A DNA stretch of 64,000 nucleotides from Phytophthora sp. 'mugwort' (lineage: Eukaryota > Oomycota > Peronosporomycetes > Peronosporales > Peronosporaceae): positions 4,216,001 to 4,280,000 of the forward strand of contig JAUCEF010000001.1 in the NCBI GenBank assembly GCA_033558025.1. The letters are read 5' to 3'. Shown here in pieces: positions 53,601 through 63,919 of the stretch (the stretch's first letter is position 1; each line of letters starts with the position of its first letter). The notes below the pieces were generated by a model. That model did no database searches. It was given only the letters and a program-made list of their open reading frames with translations, and was not told where the DNA came from. The position numbers were made by a program, and so were the translations under genes.

Positions 53601-55760
53601 ATCCGAATGTAAATCCGTGTTGAGCATAATGATACTGAACGCCAGTACATAAGCCGCATCCGCGTCTGCTAGAGGTCCTGAGGAACCTGCTTGGAGATAA
53701 AACTGCTTCGAAAAGGCCTCCATCATTCGATCAATCTTCTGCGCCTCGCCTGGTAGACGGAATTTTGCCAAAAACATGCGCAATGCCTCGTCCAGGGATG
53801 GCGCTGAGCGGAAGTCCAACATAGCAACATAAGCGTCTCGCACTGCAGCATTGAACGGGTACTTTTCAATCGGTCCGTCGCCGATATAGTCACCGATCAA
53901 TGTCTTGTTTAAACCCGGTGTGTGCAGCAGGAAAGACGCCACTGATTCGGGGGTTAACTTCTCCGGTAGAAGTCCAATTTGCTGTGAGAATGCCATCCAG
54001 TTCTTCTGATCGTGGTTGAACTTTTCTGCAGCCAATCCGTAACGTTTCTTAATGCGTTTACGTTGCTGCAACACTTCAGCAGTTCTTTCACGTGCCGTGT
54101 GAAGCCACGCCAGTTGATCAGCTGGATTCCCAGGTTCACTTTGCTCCGAGTCCGAGTCACTCTCGCTTCCTGACATTACCAGGTGCATAAGGTCTCGTAC
54201 TGACGACATTGGTGAGATATCTTCCATCGGGAACTCGCTGGATGAACTCTCTGTACCAGGAGAAGCTCCAGCTGTAAATCGTGCGAGATCGGATCCCTTT
54301 AAGCTCAAAACATCTGCGTTGGTTCCAAAAGTTCTGGAGCCCGACGTCTTTGCTGGAGTGTTCAATGGACACCGTCGAGCAATCGATTCAATCACAGCCA
54401 GGAGCCCTTCAAGACACAGCAGTGTGAGAGCGTTCAAGTTACCGTCAGGACCGGACATCGACTGACAGTTTTTGGCCAGTGACTTGCACAATACCTCAAA
54501 CAAGTTCGTACAGTGCACGTCACAATCGTAGTTAATATACAGGTCCAGCATGAGCGCAGGTTCGCGGCAGAACTCCAGCAGTGACTCCAACGCTAGCTCC
54601 TTCTGTTCATCAGAGCAAGACGGCGAGTCGATGATGCGCATGTGAACACTCGTGAAAAATACTTCCAGCTGTACCTTCAGATGATCTTTAATCGAGTTGA
54701 ATAGATTAAACACAACGCGTAACGTGAGTGATAAAATACCCAGCTCTTCCGTCTCGGAGTTTTGCAGCAAAAACTTGGACAAATCTCCCTGCAGCACCGA
54801 GACCAAGCCCGGGTGGTTACCAAGCCCTGTTCCAGCCGTCTCCAGTACCACATTAATCAACCTGAGCCCCAACACACACGTGGCCTCTTCGTTTTCCGTG
54901 GGTGAGATGAGCCCTGAAATAAAGTGCAGAATACGTTCCAGCAGCGGGATCCCATACGGTTTCTCCGCTGCTTTGGCTGCATCAGACGTCGGTTCCACCT
55001 GTGCTGCAGTCTGCTGCGGGCCAATGTCGAGACTCTCATCGTATTCCGGTATTTCCTGCCTCTTCTCGTCAGATTTCGTCTCCTCTGCTTCATCTTGGGG
55101 TTGACTATGTGTCGTCTGCGGCGATATGGGCGATAGCGGTTGACTGGGCTTCCTCTGCGGCTCCAACTCGTCAATGCGGTCAAATACCGTCAGTACCAAA
55201 TGTGACAAGGTATTGTCCGCCGACCTGCACAAATGCATGGAAGACCTGGGCTGACACCGAATGCTGTAGCAGAGTTGCAGCATCTTCCACAGATTTTCGC
55301 CAGAGATGAGATGTCCGGCGTCACACCGAACGCAGTACTCGACGAGCTCCAGCAGCTTCATCAGTACGGCCTCGTCGTCAGCTCGATGGGTCTCCTCGAA
55401 TCTACACCGAGACACACACACAGCGATGCGGTTGATGGCTACATCTGCTCGAAGGGATTCACAGGTTATGAGCCCATAAAGGAGAAACTTGTTGATGGCT
55501 GAGATGGCGGCGCCTGTGATGAAGCCGCTCGTGCGCTCCGACTCAATGACCATAACGAAGGGCAGAAGGTACGTGACCGTGTCCACGTCCGCGAGCTCCG
55601 TGACCGACTGCAGTTCGTAATGCAGCTGCTTGAAGGCGCGCATCATGGGCGACTGCGTGGACGCCGGGATCTCCAGAGTGAAGCGGTCCACGGACGCCCA
55701 ACGCGCGTTCACACGCATCATGGAGAGCACGTTGTGGATTTCGCCCTTGACGCAGTTCAT
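50628..55760 (-). CDS. GBF1/GNOM-type Sec7-domain Arf guanine-nucleotide exchange factor
   Basis: Single exon, 1710 residues, ATG at 55760. The N terminus (CVKGEIHNVLSMMRVNARW, then PFVMVIESERTSGFITG) matches the DCB domain of the GBF1/GNOM family rather than BIG. An HUS region follows (about 290-480). The Sec7 domain spans about 570-765 and has the catalytic Glu in FRLPGEAQKIDR near 670 and SIIMLNTDLHSDH. HDS-type helical repeats cover about 840-1540, and the last 150 residues are acidic low complexity. It should load GTP on Arf at the Golgi/ER-Golgi boundary for COPI coat assembly. Low-complexity loops enlarge the linker segments. No stop or shift is seen. Confidence 0.93.
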   Translation of the reverse strand: MNCVKGEIHNVLSMMRVNARWASVDRFTLEIPASTQSPMMRAFKQLHYELQSVTELADVDTVTYLLPFVMVIESERTSGFITGAAISAINKFLLYGLITCESLRADVAINRIAVCVSRCRFEETHRADDEAVLMKLLELVEYCVRCDAGHLISGENLWKMLQLCYSIRCQPRSSMHLCRSADNTLSHLVLTVFDRIDELEPQRKPSQPLSPISPQTTHSQPQDEAEETKSDEKRQEIPEYDESLDIGPQQTAAQVEPTSDAAKAAEKPYGIPLLERILHFISGLISPTENEEATCVLGLRLINVVLETAGTGLGNHPGLVSVLQGDLSKFLLQNSETEELGILSLTLRVVFNLFNSIKDHLKVQLEVFFTSVHMRIIDSPSCSDEQKELALESLLEFCREPALMLDLYINYDCDVHCTNLFEVLCKSLAKNCQSMSGPDGNLNALTLLCLEGLLAVIESIARRCPLNTPAKTSGSRTFGTNADVLSLKGSDLARFTAGASPGTESSSSEFPMEDISPMSSVRDLMHLVMSGSESDSDSEQSEPGNPADQLAWLHTARERTAEVLQQRKRIKKRYGLAAEKFNHDQKNWMAFSQQIGLLPEKLTPESVASFLLHTPGLNKTLIGDYIGDGPIEKYPFNAAVRDAYVAMLDFRSAPSLDEALRMFLAKFRLPGEAQKIDRMMEAFSKQFYLQAGSSGPLADADAAYVLAFSIIMLNTDLHSDHIAKKMTIEEFIRNNRGINAGQDLPTEYLTDLYYNILEKEIQMQHDVSDFMDSPSSTVDRYSMQWDGVLKRSENVVGASFTSNTSILKLRAGLYEKDMFNLISDNTIKSILLAFEKTCDLNNMERSLEGLSNCAKIMLYYDMTDEFNKIMGALASYFLTFAHGILSGEKVYVPQRSSSVLKHSSSSPLPSPSEHRSAETIGERIVRRQDDGSEIEVLAAPQQAGGLIDEDLVQGAKTRRALLSLKLLFQFVQNKSEFFRKGWSNVVECMLMFNELDAVPTSLVEIDDFVDSRGVPLPPMQGGSSTHAPSPPKLSPGRGQSGAGLSGKTRERSRRQAERQAAIRSRMKSMTQASQGTAYGSHGQNANSGSLWGSLSYYLWAEEEKIDESFSLVNQMLREEVMKLGGGILEKENWLRLTRKLQEKSLTSLLETLIACRDPFKCIMQPSDSGVDAMMQENAILVLELSVDIILVNSHRILQLNLWDSFHLYAKRILSTPLSELHMQGLVERVVVHILRVSIRLFHDEKVRPKLMATLELLLTMDKDMYKALSDRLASGITMLLKANLVYMHDFHDWEVLLGILQNVVEYINSRSACWESMMVLAEGGHLNDDNFAPWMALCCGFIRHRTSYAVDALKLLQGLANSDNMYKMNGSSWLQVMRVMLNYLNDDRPPVAKTAWDCLRNSLLLPGVPIAKDTWKQCFDGIIFAFDDQVNDITVRMARDAPLYSVTLLSKTFLHNLNVLMELPEFPELWLKVLRRLANKLVASSSPTMRLQQTSVVFETTLQSLYNLLLVLKAEDVLERASTEGSSETLFDETCAVIDAVCPHLKEQLGLMPDDITIEIPTHESEQGGDQSSAEATDDDGATAAEEDAEFEQPIEAQDEEIDAAASVEAVTDTEACKDEAEDSNADEETLARLIPEVEKQVEVALPVDEPMNHHESAPDETASEAVEALTSTLNGIPTSTSTLETVVIGDGTFGIKVAEVIVDEITEAV

Positions 55761-55898
55761 GGCGGAGAGGGACTTGATGGTAGAGCAGATGCAAGGGGAT
55801 GTAGTGCGGGGAGATGGAGAGCGCGAGTGTATTGATATAGTAGCGATGGATGCTGTCGCCTTGTGATTCCGAATGACGTGTCGTATAATGATTATATG

Positions 55899-55908
55899 TC
55901 ACTCTTTT
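55899..55908 (+). promoter_or_regulatory. Plus-strand initiator-like motif
   Basis: TCACTCTTTT on the plus strand, upstream of the pogo-like insertion. Its natural target may be the ORF now at 62966. Confidence 0.3.
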
Positions 55909-55977
55909 AGAACTAGTGACTTATGCTACCTTCGCGCGCGCGACCAGCTCTAAGGTTCGAGCAAATTGCTACAGTTA

Positions 55978-56009
55978 CTGTACCGTATAAAACGGATTGA
56001 GTGAGACAG
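55978..56009. repeat. Left terminal inverted repeat of the pogo-like element
   Basis: Begins CTGTACCGTATAAA and ends TGAGTGAGACAG. The right copy differs by a GTA insertion and about two substitutions. Confidence 0.85.
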
Positions 56010-56157
56010 TAGTAAAAACTTCTGCTCCTATTAAAATTTGCAAATCCAAACCGAATATTTACGCCGAAAAAAGTATTGTTGGAGTGCAGCTCGTCAACCG
56101 CAAGCACTCTTCGCTTTGACATCTCTCCTCGCGCGCATTGGCAGGTATTTTGGTGTA

Positions 56158-57395
56158 ATGCCACGGCGTCCCAAGAATACGAACAAGACAAAACTCAATG
56201 CCCTACAGGCACAGGCGGCGTAACCGTTGTAGCTGCCGCAGCTGCAGCTCGTGTGCACCGCTCCACATATTATCGATGGAAATTACCACGGTCCATACAG
56301 CTGCCAAGGAGGCACCAAGTAAGTATTACGCTCCCTCAGCAAAGCTAGCTGAGATGTATGCACGCAACCCGGACCTCGAAAAGCAGTGAGTTTACAACAA
56401 TCGATTCTATTGATACTTTCTGTTTTATTAAGCATCTTCTAGACTGCTGGATTGGATAATTGAAATGCAAAAAAATCGCTTTTTCTTTGTGTTTCTATGC
56501 GTTGTTTGATAATTATCCTTGTGCGCTTATATCCACATAATTCAAAGAGAAGAACGAGAGGAGGCAACATGTCTATTTTTAGACGTTTTTGAAGCATAAT
56601 CGTCTCTCGGTTAAGCGGATTACGCTCAAAGGCAAAAAAGCGTTCGAACATGGGGTATATTCGGTGATAATGTACATGTTGAATTTTAAAACTAATAAGT
56701 GTGATCGTTAGCGCGTTGCTGATGTTTTGCGCATTCTATTCAACACACAAATTGACGAAAATGGCATTCTGTCAGGAGAGATTGGGCCAGACAAGATTCT
56801 TCCGTCTTCAACATGGATTAAACGGCTGTTTTCATCGATAATGTGGGTAAAACCACTGTTGACTTCGTCGGCAACCCAACCATTAATGTGGTTCAAGGTA
56901 AAACAATAACGTATTATATTTATCGGGGTAAAATTTATCGCTATTTGCTATAAATGTTTATGTGGCGAAATCAATGGGTTTCGGGCCTCTGTATGTTTGA
57001 CCGCATCTACGACAGGTGAGAAAATTGCCCCCGCTTATTGTTTTTGCGGGTCAGTCTCGCACAAAGTGTGGAGCCCGAAATTCGGATCCGACGACGTCCT
57101 GCACACGAAAGCATGGTGCGATGAAGCCGTAATGCTGGTGTGGATTGACAGAGTAATTTTGATTTTATGGCGAACATATTTTCTGTAAATATTTTGTTGA
57201 TATTTACACATTTTGATATTTATTTTTTCTGGAAGCCTAGGGTAAATTCCTACCACCTGCTTTTTCTTGATAGTTTAAAGGTGCATAAGATGGATACAGT
57301 ATGCCACGAACTACGTGACGCAGTTGTACACAAGTGGTGTTCGTGCCGCCGGCTGTCACTGGCACTTGCCAGCCCATGGATGTCACTATGATGAA
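56158..57395 (+). pseudogene. pogo-like transposase, 5' part
   Basis: Starts at ATG 56158 (MPRRPKNTNKTKLNALQAQ) and shows HTH-like VHRSTYYRWK in a shifted frame. KYYAPSAKLAEMYARNPDL runs to a probable donor at 56388 (GTGAGT) and acceptor near 56442, followed by WIIEMQKN. Later pieces are EKIAPAYCFCG and KAWCDEAVMLVWIDRV (DDE core), LLFLDSLKVHK (second Asp region) and VVFVPPAVTG...QPMDVTMM, where the Copia LTR begins in mid-gene. Frameshifts break it independently of the insertion. Confidence 0.7.
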
Positions 57396-57617
57396 TGTTG
57401 AATACAGAAGGGCGCACACGACATACATGGTGTACATGACGTAAGTGATACCAAATGACGTACGTGGTGCCAAAAGGCACACGAGGAGTTAGGAAACTGC
57501 GTACAAGAAGTCAAGAGCAGTTAGGAAACCAACAAATGGCCGAGCAGGGCCTTGCACGCTGATATGAATGCATCAGTCTTTCATTTACCTTCTACCGCTC
57601 AAGCTTCTCTTCCAACA
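57396..57617 (+). repeat. Copia 5' LTR
   Basis: TGTTGAATAC ... CTTCCAACA, 222 bp. Contains TGACGTAA and TGACGTAC, half-matches to CRE sites. Confidence 0.93.
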
Positions 57618-57621
57618 GGTA

Positions 57622-58915
57622 ATGAGCCTCACCGACACCCCGAATAAGCTTAAGACGGCAGGTGACGCCACCGATACCGACGTGCATGGCCTTGATGCGT
57701 CGCCCGACCCGTTCGAGTTGTTTGATGGGGCGCACTTGATCGCGAGCGCGTCTGACGCCCACGCAAGGGGCAGTCGAAACTCTGACGTGAGTTCTGAGCG
57801 GATGGACCGACTGAAATTCCTCGATGGGATGGCGCAGCAGTAGGCTCAGTTCATGGCCAAACAGCTGAAGTTTCAAGCGGACTTGAAGAGCCGCACCGAA
57901 GCGCCGCCCATACACACACTTCCGAGAACGCATACGACGGCTCAAGCGCTTTGCTCACGGACTTCATCAAGGCGCGTGACCGCCGTATGCGATTGGGCTC
58001 GCTCGAAGGGCTGACACACGCTGTAGCACTACCGCCCATGCCGCCGCTTCAACAGCCGTCGCAACCAGTGCGTGTGCCATCGCCTCAACCGCCACTGCAA
58101 CCTCAGGTGCAGCCGCCACACACGGCGCAGCAAAACGTGCCGCCGACCAACTTCGGGCTGAAGATCCCGAAGCCAAGAGACCTAGACTGGTCTGGGTTCT
58201 CGCGCTTCTCCGGCAAGGAGACGTACTCGGGGGTCGGCGCTGACTTCAACTCGTCGGGACTGTGGTTCCTGCAGAGACTTGGTGCCGCGCAGCAGATGAG
58301 CGGCGGGGACTGGCCGGAGGAGTTCAAGATCCTCGCGCTGAGCGGAAAGCTGGACGGCACGGCACTCATCTACTTCGAGAAGATGCTGCCTGTGTGGACG
58401 GCCGTGTCGAACACGCTCGAATACGTGATGAACAACATGCTCATGCTGTACCTGACACCGATCCCGTCCGACAAGGGCTTTGAGTTGATGTCCAAGGAGA
58501 AGGACCCAAGCAAGACGTGGCCGGAACACTATCAGTTCCTGGTGTAACGTAGCCGAGTGCTCCGGTAACTCGGAGCAATACGTGCTCCAGTGCCTATGCA
58601 CGTCGGTACCGCACTATGTCCAGAGCGTGATGCTGACGCCTCAACTCCCAGCGCGCTGGCCATCTCCAGCAGGCTGCTGAGCTTCTCTTTCGCGATCGAG
58701 TACGAAGCGAGCACGGCCCGGTACAACATGGGAGGTGGCGGTGGCCAGGGCAGTCGCGGCGTTCGAGGTCTGGCCGGTCGGTTCACTGGTGGTGGGTGAC
58801 GCAAACAGAATGGACAACGAGGGGCGATCGTCGCATGCGCTGGCGGCCCTGAAACGCGCAATGTCACAAATGTGGTGAAGTGGGCCACTTAAAGGTCAAC
58901 TGCCCGGACAAGGGA
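57622..58915 (+). pseudogene. Copia gag and zinc knuckle (broken)
   Basis: ATG at 57622 is only four bases after the LTR. The first 73 codons (DTPNKLKTAGDATDTD) end in TAG at 57841. A second frame, about 57951-58547, carries the capsid-like region (DWSGFSRFSGKETY, GDWPEEFKILALSGKLDG) and ends in TAA. The CCHC knuckle CHKCGEVGHLKVNC lies near 58865 in another frame. Confidence 0.75.
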
Positions 58916-58919
58916 GCAA

Positions 58920-60353
58920 GTGGGCACCAAACCGTCGGCAAGGGTGGCGCTGGCTGTGAGAAACACCACGGACGAAGACACGCACACGAGCACTGAATCG
59001 TGGATATTGGACAGCGGGTACAGCGTGCATCTTGTGAAGGACTTGAAGATGCTCAACAATGCCGTGGATTGTGACCAAATATGTCGCACGGCAAGCGGCG
59101 GCTCGGTCCGCGTGAGCAAGATGGGGACTGTCAAACTGCGCACGATTGTGGACGGGCATGAAGTTGTAATTGACTTGTCGGAAGTCTACAATACTAGCAA
59201 CCTGATGGACAACATCATCAGCTATGGCAGGCTTGAGAAGAAAGAAGTCTTCCTGGAGCGACACAGCCGAAGAAGTTACGCCGTGAGGGAGACGGACCAG
59301 ATGAGGATATTTGAAGTTTACCGCCACAACGACGTTTTGGTGGTCGACGCTATGGGCGAGGTGACCACGGAGACTCGAGTGCACGCAGTGAGCGCTGCAA
59401 TGCAGGAAGCAGCAGCTGCTCTGGATGCCGCGGTGACTGAGACCACGCTGCTGGAATTCCATACGCGGCTCGGTCACATTGCGTACGACACGGTGAAGCG
59501 CATGGCTGACAACGAGGGGTCCGGCATCAGACTGACGGACAGAGCCTGCCCGAATTGCTTGACCTGTGCCCAGGGAAAGCAAAGTGAGAATAATCAGTCA
59601 AAGAAGGATTCCGGCTCAAACGCACCGATCGACATAATTGGTGGCATTGTCGGCAGCGACATCAAGGGGCCGATGACCCCGAAAGACCGGCGCGGGAACC
59701 GGTACTTCGTCAACTTTATCGACTACTCCACGAATTACGTGCGCGTGTTCTTGACAAAGAACAAGGTGGAAGCTACGAAGAAGTTCGAGCACTTCCTCGA
59801 ATACTTCGAGAAAAGGTTCAACTGTAAGGTCCATGTGCTCCACACCGACGGTGGGAACGAGTATGTGAATTTCGACCTGTTCTGCAAGGCTAACGGCGTC
59901 AGGCTCCAGATTAGCGAGGCGGAGAACCAGGCGTCTAACGGCAAGGTCGAAAAGGTGCACCACTCGGTGCTCAACATGGCAAAGTGCATGCTATTTTCAA
60001 GTGGACTCCCGCTGTACTTTGAGGGTGACGTCGTGGAGTACGCGAGCTACGTGTTGAACTGGAGCTCGTGTGGCGCAAACCCGAAGCGCATGTCGTCGCT
60101 CGAGATGCTGACGGGCACTGTCCCAAATTTGGCGGACGTGGTAACTTTTGGCAGTCCGTGCACGGCGTACCGTGGTCCGGGGAAGAAGGCGTGGAAGCCA
60201 TGTGCAGAAGTTGGCATAATCGTCGCAAGAACGACGAAACCAAGGGGTTCAAGGTGTTTCTGCCAAAGGACAAATTGTCATCACCACGCAACACATCAGG
60301 AACGTGGAGACGCTAGACAGCAAGCAGAATGCACAGTTGCAGGAGAAGCTTGA
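58920..60353 (+). pseudogene. Copia protease and integrase
   Basis: 477 open codons without an ATG at the start. The protease active-site motif WILDSGYSVHL is followed by the integrase HHCC finger (HTRLGHIAYDTVKRM ... CPNCLTCAQGK). The catalytic residues are SDIKGP (Asp), VLHTDGGNEY (Asp) and NGKVEKVHHS (Glu). The frame slips near 60200 before reverse transcriptase, so the polyprotein is interrupted. Confidence 0.8.
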
Positions 60354-62274
60354 GCGCGACGAGTCGGAGCTACGACACACCGTGGAAGACCACGAGAGGA
60401 CTGCGAAGCGGAAGGAGTCGACAACTAAGCCATCGCCAACCAGTGTGGCGCAGACCAACGCACACAAGCACAAGTCAAACAAGACGTACGTATCTGCTGA
60501 CCAAGACGTCACACGGTCGCAAGGAGCCAATGAAGATGCGTTCCCGGACGAAGAAGAGCGTGAGTCGCGCGTGCGAATACGGTTCGTGGGTAAGAAGCAT
60601 GTGTCTGTTGCTAGAGTGCAGGCGTCTGCACTGAAAGACCCGAAAAGGTTTCGCGCTGCGATGAAGAATCCACGAGCTGAGAAATGGAACAGGCGATAAT
60701 AGAAGAAATTGCGGCGTTGGAGCAGAACAACACCTGGGACGTAGTCAAGAAGCCTCGAGAGACTAAGCTTCTAAACACTAAGTGGGTGTTCAAACTGAAA
60801 ACCCATACGGAAGGCTCAATTGAGCGCTTCAAGGCACGTTTAGTAGCGCGAGGTGATCAACAAGAGAACGGAGTCAACTACACGTATACCTTCTCAGCAG
60901 TGCTGGAGATGATTTCCGGAAAAGTGATACTCGTTGTCGATTTTGGGGTGTGCCAGCGTGACACGGCGACGTCCGAGTGCGTACGTCAAGGCGGACAAGG
61001 AGTCCGAGGTCGAGATCCTGTTGCACATTCCACTAGGCATGGTAATCAGCGAGGCGCTTCTCAAGCTGCTGGGGGTAATGCACAAAAGAGAACTCGCGCT
61101 GCGGCTCAAGAAAGGCCTGTACGGGCTAAATCAGTCCGGAAGGCTTTGAAATCTCATGCTACACTCGATCCTCGTGTCGCTGGGTTTTACTCAGTGCTAC
61201 ACAGATAGCTGCATGTATGCCTAGGTTGAGGCAGATGGACAACACCCGTAGGCGTATACGTGGACGATCTGCTAGCAACCGGCGCTAGCGAGGCCGAGGT
61301 GAGCAAGTTCTTTGAAGACATGCAGGTCGTGGAGCTGAGGATCTCGGCGTGGTATCCAAGTTCCTGGGCATCAAGTTCACTAACGAGATATTTCAGGTTG
61401 GGCCCTCGACCAAGAGCAGGTTATTGATGCGATGCTGGAGAAATTCCAGCTGGAAATGGCGGCGCCGGCCCGCGTACCTATCGGCGGTGAGCATGATGGT
61501 GATGACTTTAGATATCTGTTGCCAAATGGGGAGGGGGCAGGTTCACCGGAGCGCCCGACCATGCTGACGTTCCAGTCACTGGTTGGCAGCTTATTGTGGA
61601 TCGCCCGGTGCACCAGGCCGGAAATCTCGTTTGCCGTGCATTGAGCGACCAAGCATCACACGCGTCGCGCGAGAGCGATTGGTGTCTGGCAAAAAAGATC
61701 GCAAAGTATCTCAAGGGGACCAAGCACTACAAGTTCGTTATGGGCGGCGACAAAGAGTCGACGACCGAGGACAGCGGGCTTGTGGAGGCGTACAGCGACG
61801 CCGACTTCACTGTGGACAAGATTGATAGGAAGTCTATCACTGGTGGAGTGCCTGATGGTGAACGGCATCGTGATTGGATGGCTCTGCAAGAAGCAGAACG
61901 GCGTGGCGCTGTCGACGATCGAAGTCGAGTTCGTGGCTGCCTCGCAGACAACGGCCGAGATGCCTGGAATCATCGAGTTACTATAGGAGATTGGGATGAA
62001 CACGCAGGAGCAGTCTGTCCTCCACGTGGACAATCAGACAGCGATCGCGCAGATTGCGGGCGAGGACACGTCTGGGCGCGCCAAACATATCGATATTCGG
62101 TACAAGTTCATCAAAGATTTGGTCAAGAAGAAGTTGCTCGACGTCAAGTACTGCGGGTCCACGGAGATGCGTGCGAACATACTCACTAAGGTTCTCCCGG
62201 CGCCGCGGCTTGATGAGCTGCGCGGGCTTGTGATCATCATGGATTCGAATCACCCGCCCCGGATTGAGTGTTGA
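60354..62274 (+). pseudogene. Copia reverse transcriptase and RNase H (broken)
   Basis: Reverse transcriptase begins at 60684 (NNTWDVVKKPRETK, LNTKWVFKLK, FKARLVARGDQQENG), then slips frame near 60950. The pieces ALRLKKGLYGLNQSGRL and the catalytic box VGVYVDDLLATG (61250-61285) follow. RNase H is split over two frames: GIVIGWLCKKQNGVALSTIE and then SVLHVDNQTAIAQIAGED to a TGA inside the first bases of the 3' LTR. A TAG near 61984 also interrupts it. Confidence 0.8.
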
Positions 62275-62489
62275 ATACAAAAGGCGCACACGACATACAT
62301 GGTGTACATGACGTAAGTAATACCAAATGACGTACGTGGTGCCAAAAGGCACACGAGGAGTTAGGAAACTGCGTACAAGAAGTCAAGAGCAGTTAGGAAA
62401 CCAACAAATGGCCGAGCAGGGGCTTGAACGCTGATATGAATGCATCAGTCTTTCATTTACCTTCTACCGCTCAAGCTTCTCTTCCAACA
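62269..62489 (+). repeat. Copia 3' LTR
   Basis: 221 bp, pair of 57396-57617. The last pol stop codon lies within its first six bases. Confidence 0.93.
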
Positions 62490-62781
62490 TGAAGCCGTTG
62501 AAGGACTACATCTGGTACGTGGTAATTATTGGTCTGCATACTCATTCGTGTCTGACCATTACTGTGTATTTTACAGTGCTAGCTACGAGGAATACCACGA
62601 ATCGAACCCGTTTCCAAGGACTCATGGTGAAAGGCGAGCGCTTTTATCGCGGTTCGTCAGTGAAGCGTGGAGAAATGTTTCTGAGAGAAATATTTAGGAA
62701 GGGCTTTATTAGGGCTGGTATCAATTCGTATGAGCCGCTTGGCAAAAAAGGTAGGGTAGAGTTTAAGACGTCTCTGGTGTA
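62490..62781 (+). pseudogene. pogo-like transposase, 3' part
   Basis: Resumes exactly where the 5' part stopped: after TGAA comes PLKDYI, a probable short intron (GTACGT ... TTTTACAG, about 62516-62576), then SYEEYHESNPFPRTHGER and LLSRFVSEAWRNVSER, typical of the C terminus of pogo/CENP-B transposases. A stop follows, with GFIRAGINS in the next stretch. Confidence 0.65.
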
Positions 62782-62923
62782 GATGCTCCTGTCGTGCATG
62801 CTACGGATAAAATCACTTAATGTATGGTTGATACGGAAGCGGTGTCATCTCTATGATTGTGTGTATTTTGTCTTTTTTTACTAAGCATTTGTTTTTTTTT
62901 TACGAGCGTCGCACTCGATCCGT

Positions 62924-62958
62924 CTGTCTCACTCAGTCCGATTTATACGGTACTACAG
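62924..62958. repeat. Right terminal inverted repeat of the pogo-like element
   Basis: CTGTCTCACTCA ... TTTATACGGTACTACAG, reverse complement of the left repeat apart from a 3-base indel and about two substitutions. Followed by TA. Confidence 0.85.
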
Positions 62959-62965
62959 TATAGGA

Positions 62966-63085
62966 ATGCAAGACGACAAGCAAGAAGATGACCGAGTGGC
63001 ACCTGAAGTGTATAGCGCGATTGACGCCACGAACAATACTACTTTACTCAAAGACGTCTTAAAGGCGAATGGAGAGGACCTCTAA
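62966..63085 (+). CDS. Short ORF next to the transposon, possibly a first exon
   Basis: 39 codons from ATG 62966 (MQDDKQEDDRVAPEVYSAID ...) to TAA 63083. The composition looks like real protein and the frame continues protein-like after the TAA (ALIDHATIPGAAACLD), so this may be a gene ended by a nonsense mutation. The transposon TA flank ends five bases before the ATG. Confidence 0.3.
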   Translation: MQDDKQEDDRVAPEVYSAIDATNNTTLLKDVLKANGEDL

Positions 63086-63919
63086 GCATTGATAGACCAT
63101 GCAACGATTCCAGGTGCTGCAGCTTGTCTGGACACCACCTGTCTTCCATGCACGGTAGCGCAGAGCGTTCAAGTGGGTTTGTGCTGCGGGATCTGGACTT
63201 GGACCCATAAATCCGTCGCATTGTCGCCGTTGCAGTGCCGATTATGCTGCCAATTCCATTCGTCTATGTACCTCGAACTCGTTCGCACACTCTTAACAGA
63301 GTTACACCGTCATTTCCGGGTAGTTTGTGGGGATAGAGCAAACAGAGGCTCCCACCCCCACCCACCCTCGTCGCCCTCGTCGGATGCCCTGATCTCACAC
63401 ACGGGAACGCAGCCCCCAGCAGTTAACAGCCAGGACGACGATGTCGACAAAGTCGACGATGTTGCTGGACCGAAGGCTGATGAGTGGCGCCAAATAATTC
63501 ATCCGGCAACTCGTCCGAGGTGAAGGCCACAGATGGAAAGTGTAATGATGTGGGGCGGAGGAGAAGGAGTTGTCGAGTAGGAAGGAAATTTGGAAGTGAT
63601 TCATTTTGGGCGGTCCTTAGTTCGCTAGCGCTATATCTAAGCCGCCATGGAGGCTCTTGTGTGTCCTTTGTGCCACGCTGGATATTCTCCGCACGGTGAC
63701 CAACCATTCCTCTACATCACATGCAAACCTACACGTCACAGTCTATTGACTATCTGATTGGCTGGAGACTCTGGGACATTCTCTGGTTTCGTCATCATGA
63801 TAATGATTGCGTGTACCATGAGTGTAGTTCACATACGTGATCCTTGGAAGATGTCGTGGTGTCGCGCGGCGCCTCCTTATGTGCAATTTATGCAAAATAT
63901 GCAAAATAAAATGTGTTAT
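63086..63919. other. Unassigned stretch
   Basis: Possible continuation of the broken ORF to about 63520 (GC-rich, Pro/Ser-rich reading). Nothing recognised. Confidence 0.35.

Larger units (their letters stand above)
57396..62489 (+). mobile_element. Ty1/Copia LTR retrotransposon (defective)
   Basis: 5.1 kb, plus orientation, LTRs 57396-57617 and 62269-62489. TGAA flanks it on both sides (57392-57395 and 62490-62493); counting the LTR-terminal A it reads ATGAA. Domain order is gag, zinc knuckle, protease, integrase, reverse transcriptase, RNase H, the Copia order. The LTRs differ by about four substitutions and one indel in 222 bp (about 98% identical), so the insertion is much younger than the Gypsy one. 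Pol nevertheless has several stops and shifts. GGTAATGAGCC right after the left LTR resembles an initiator-tRNA-Met primer site. Confidence 0.93.
55978..62958 (+). mobile_element. pogo-like DNA transposon, interrupted by a Copia element
   Basis: Bounded by terminal inverted repeats (55978-56009 and 62924-62958) and TA on each side (55976-55977, 62959-62960), the Tc1/mariner target duplication. Removing the Copia insertion and its short target duplication leaves about 1.9 kb, the usual size of a pogo-type element. The interior encodes a decayed DDE transposase in plus orientation. Confidence 0.8.
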
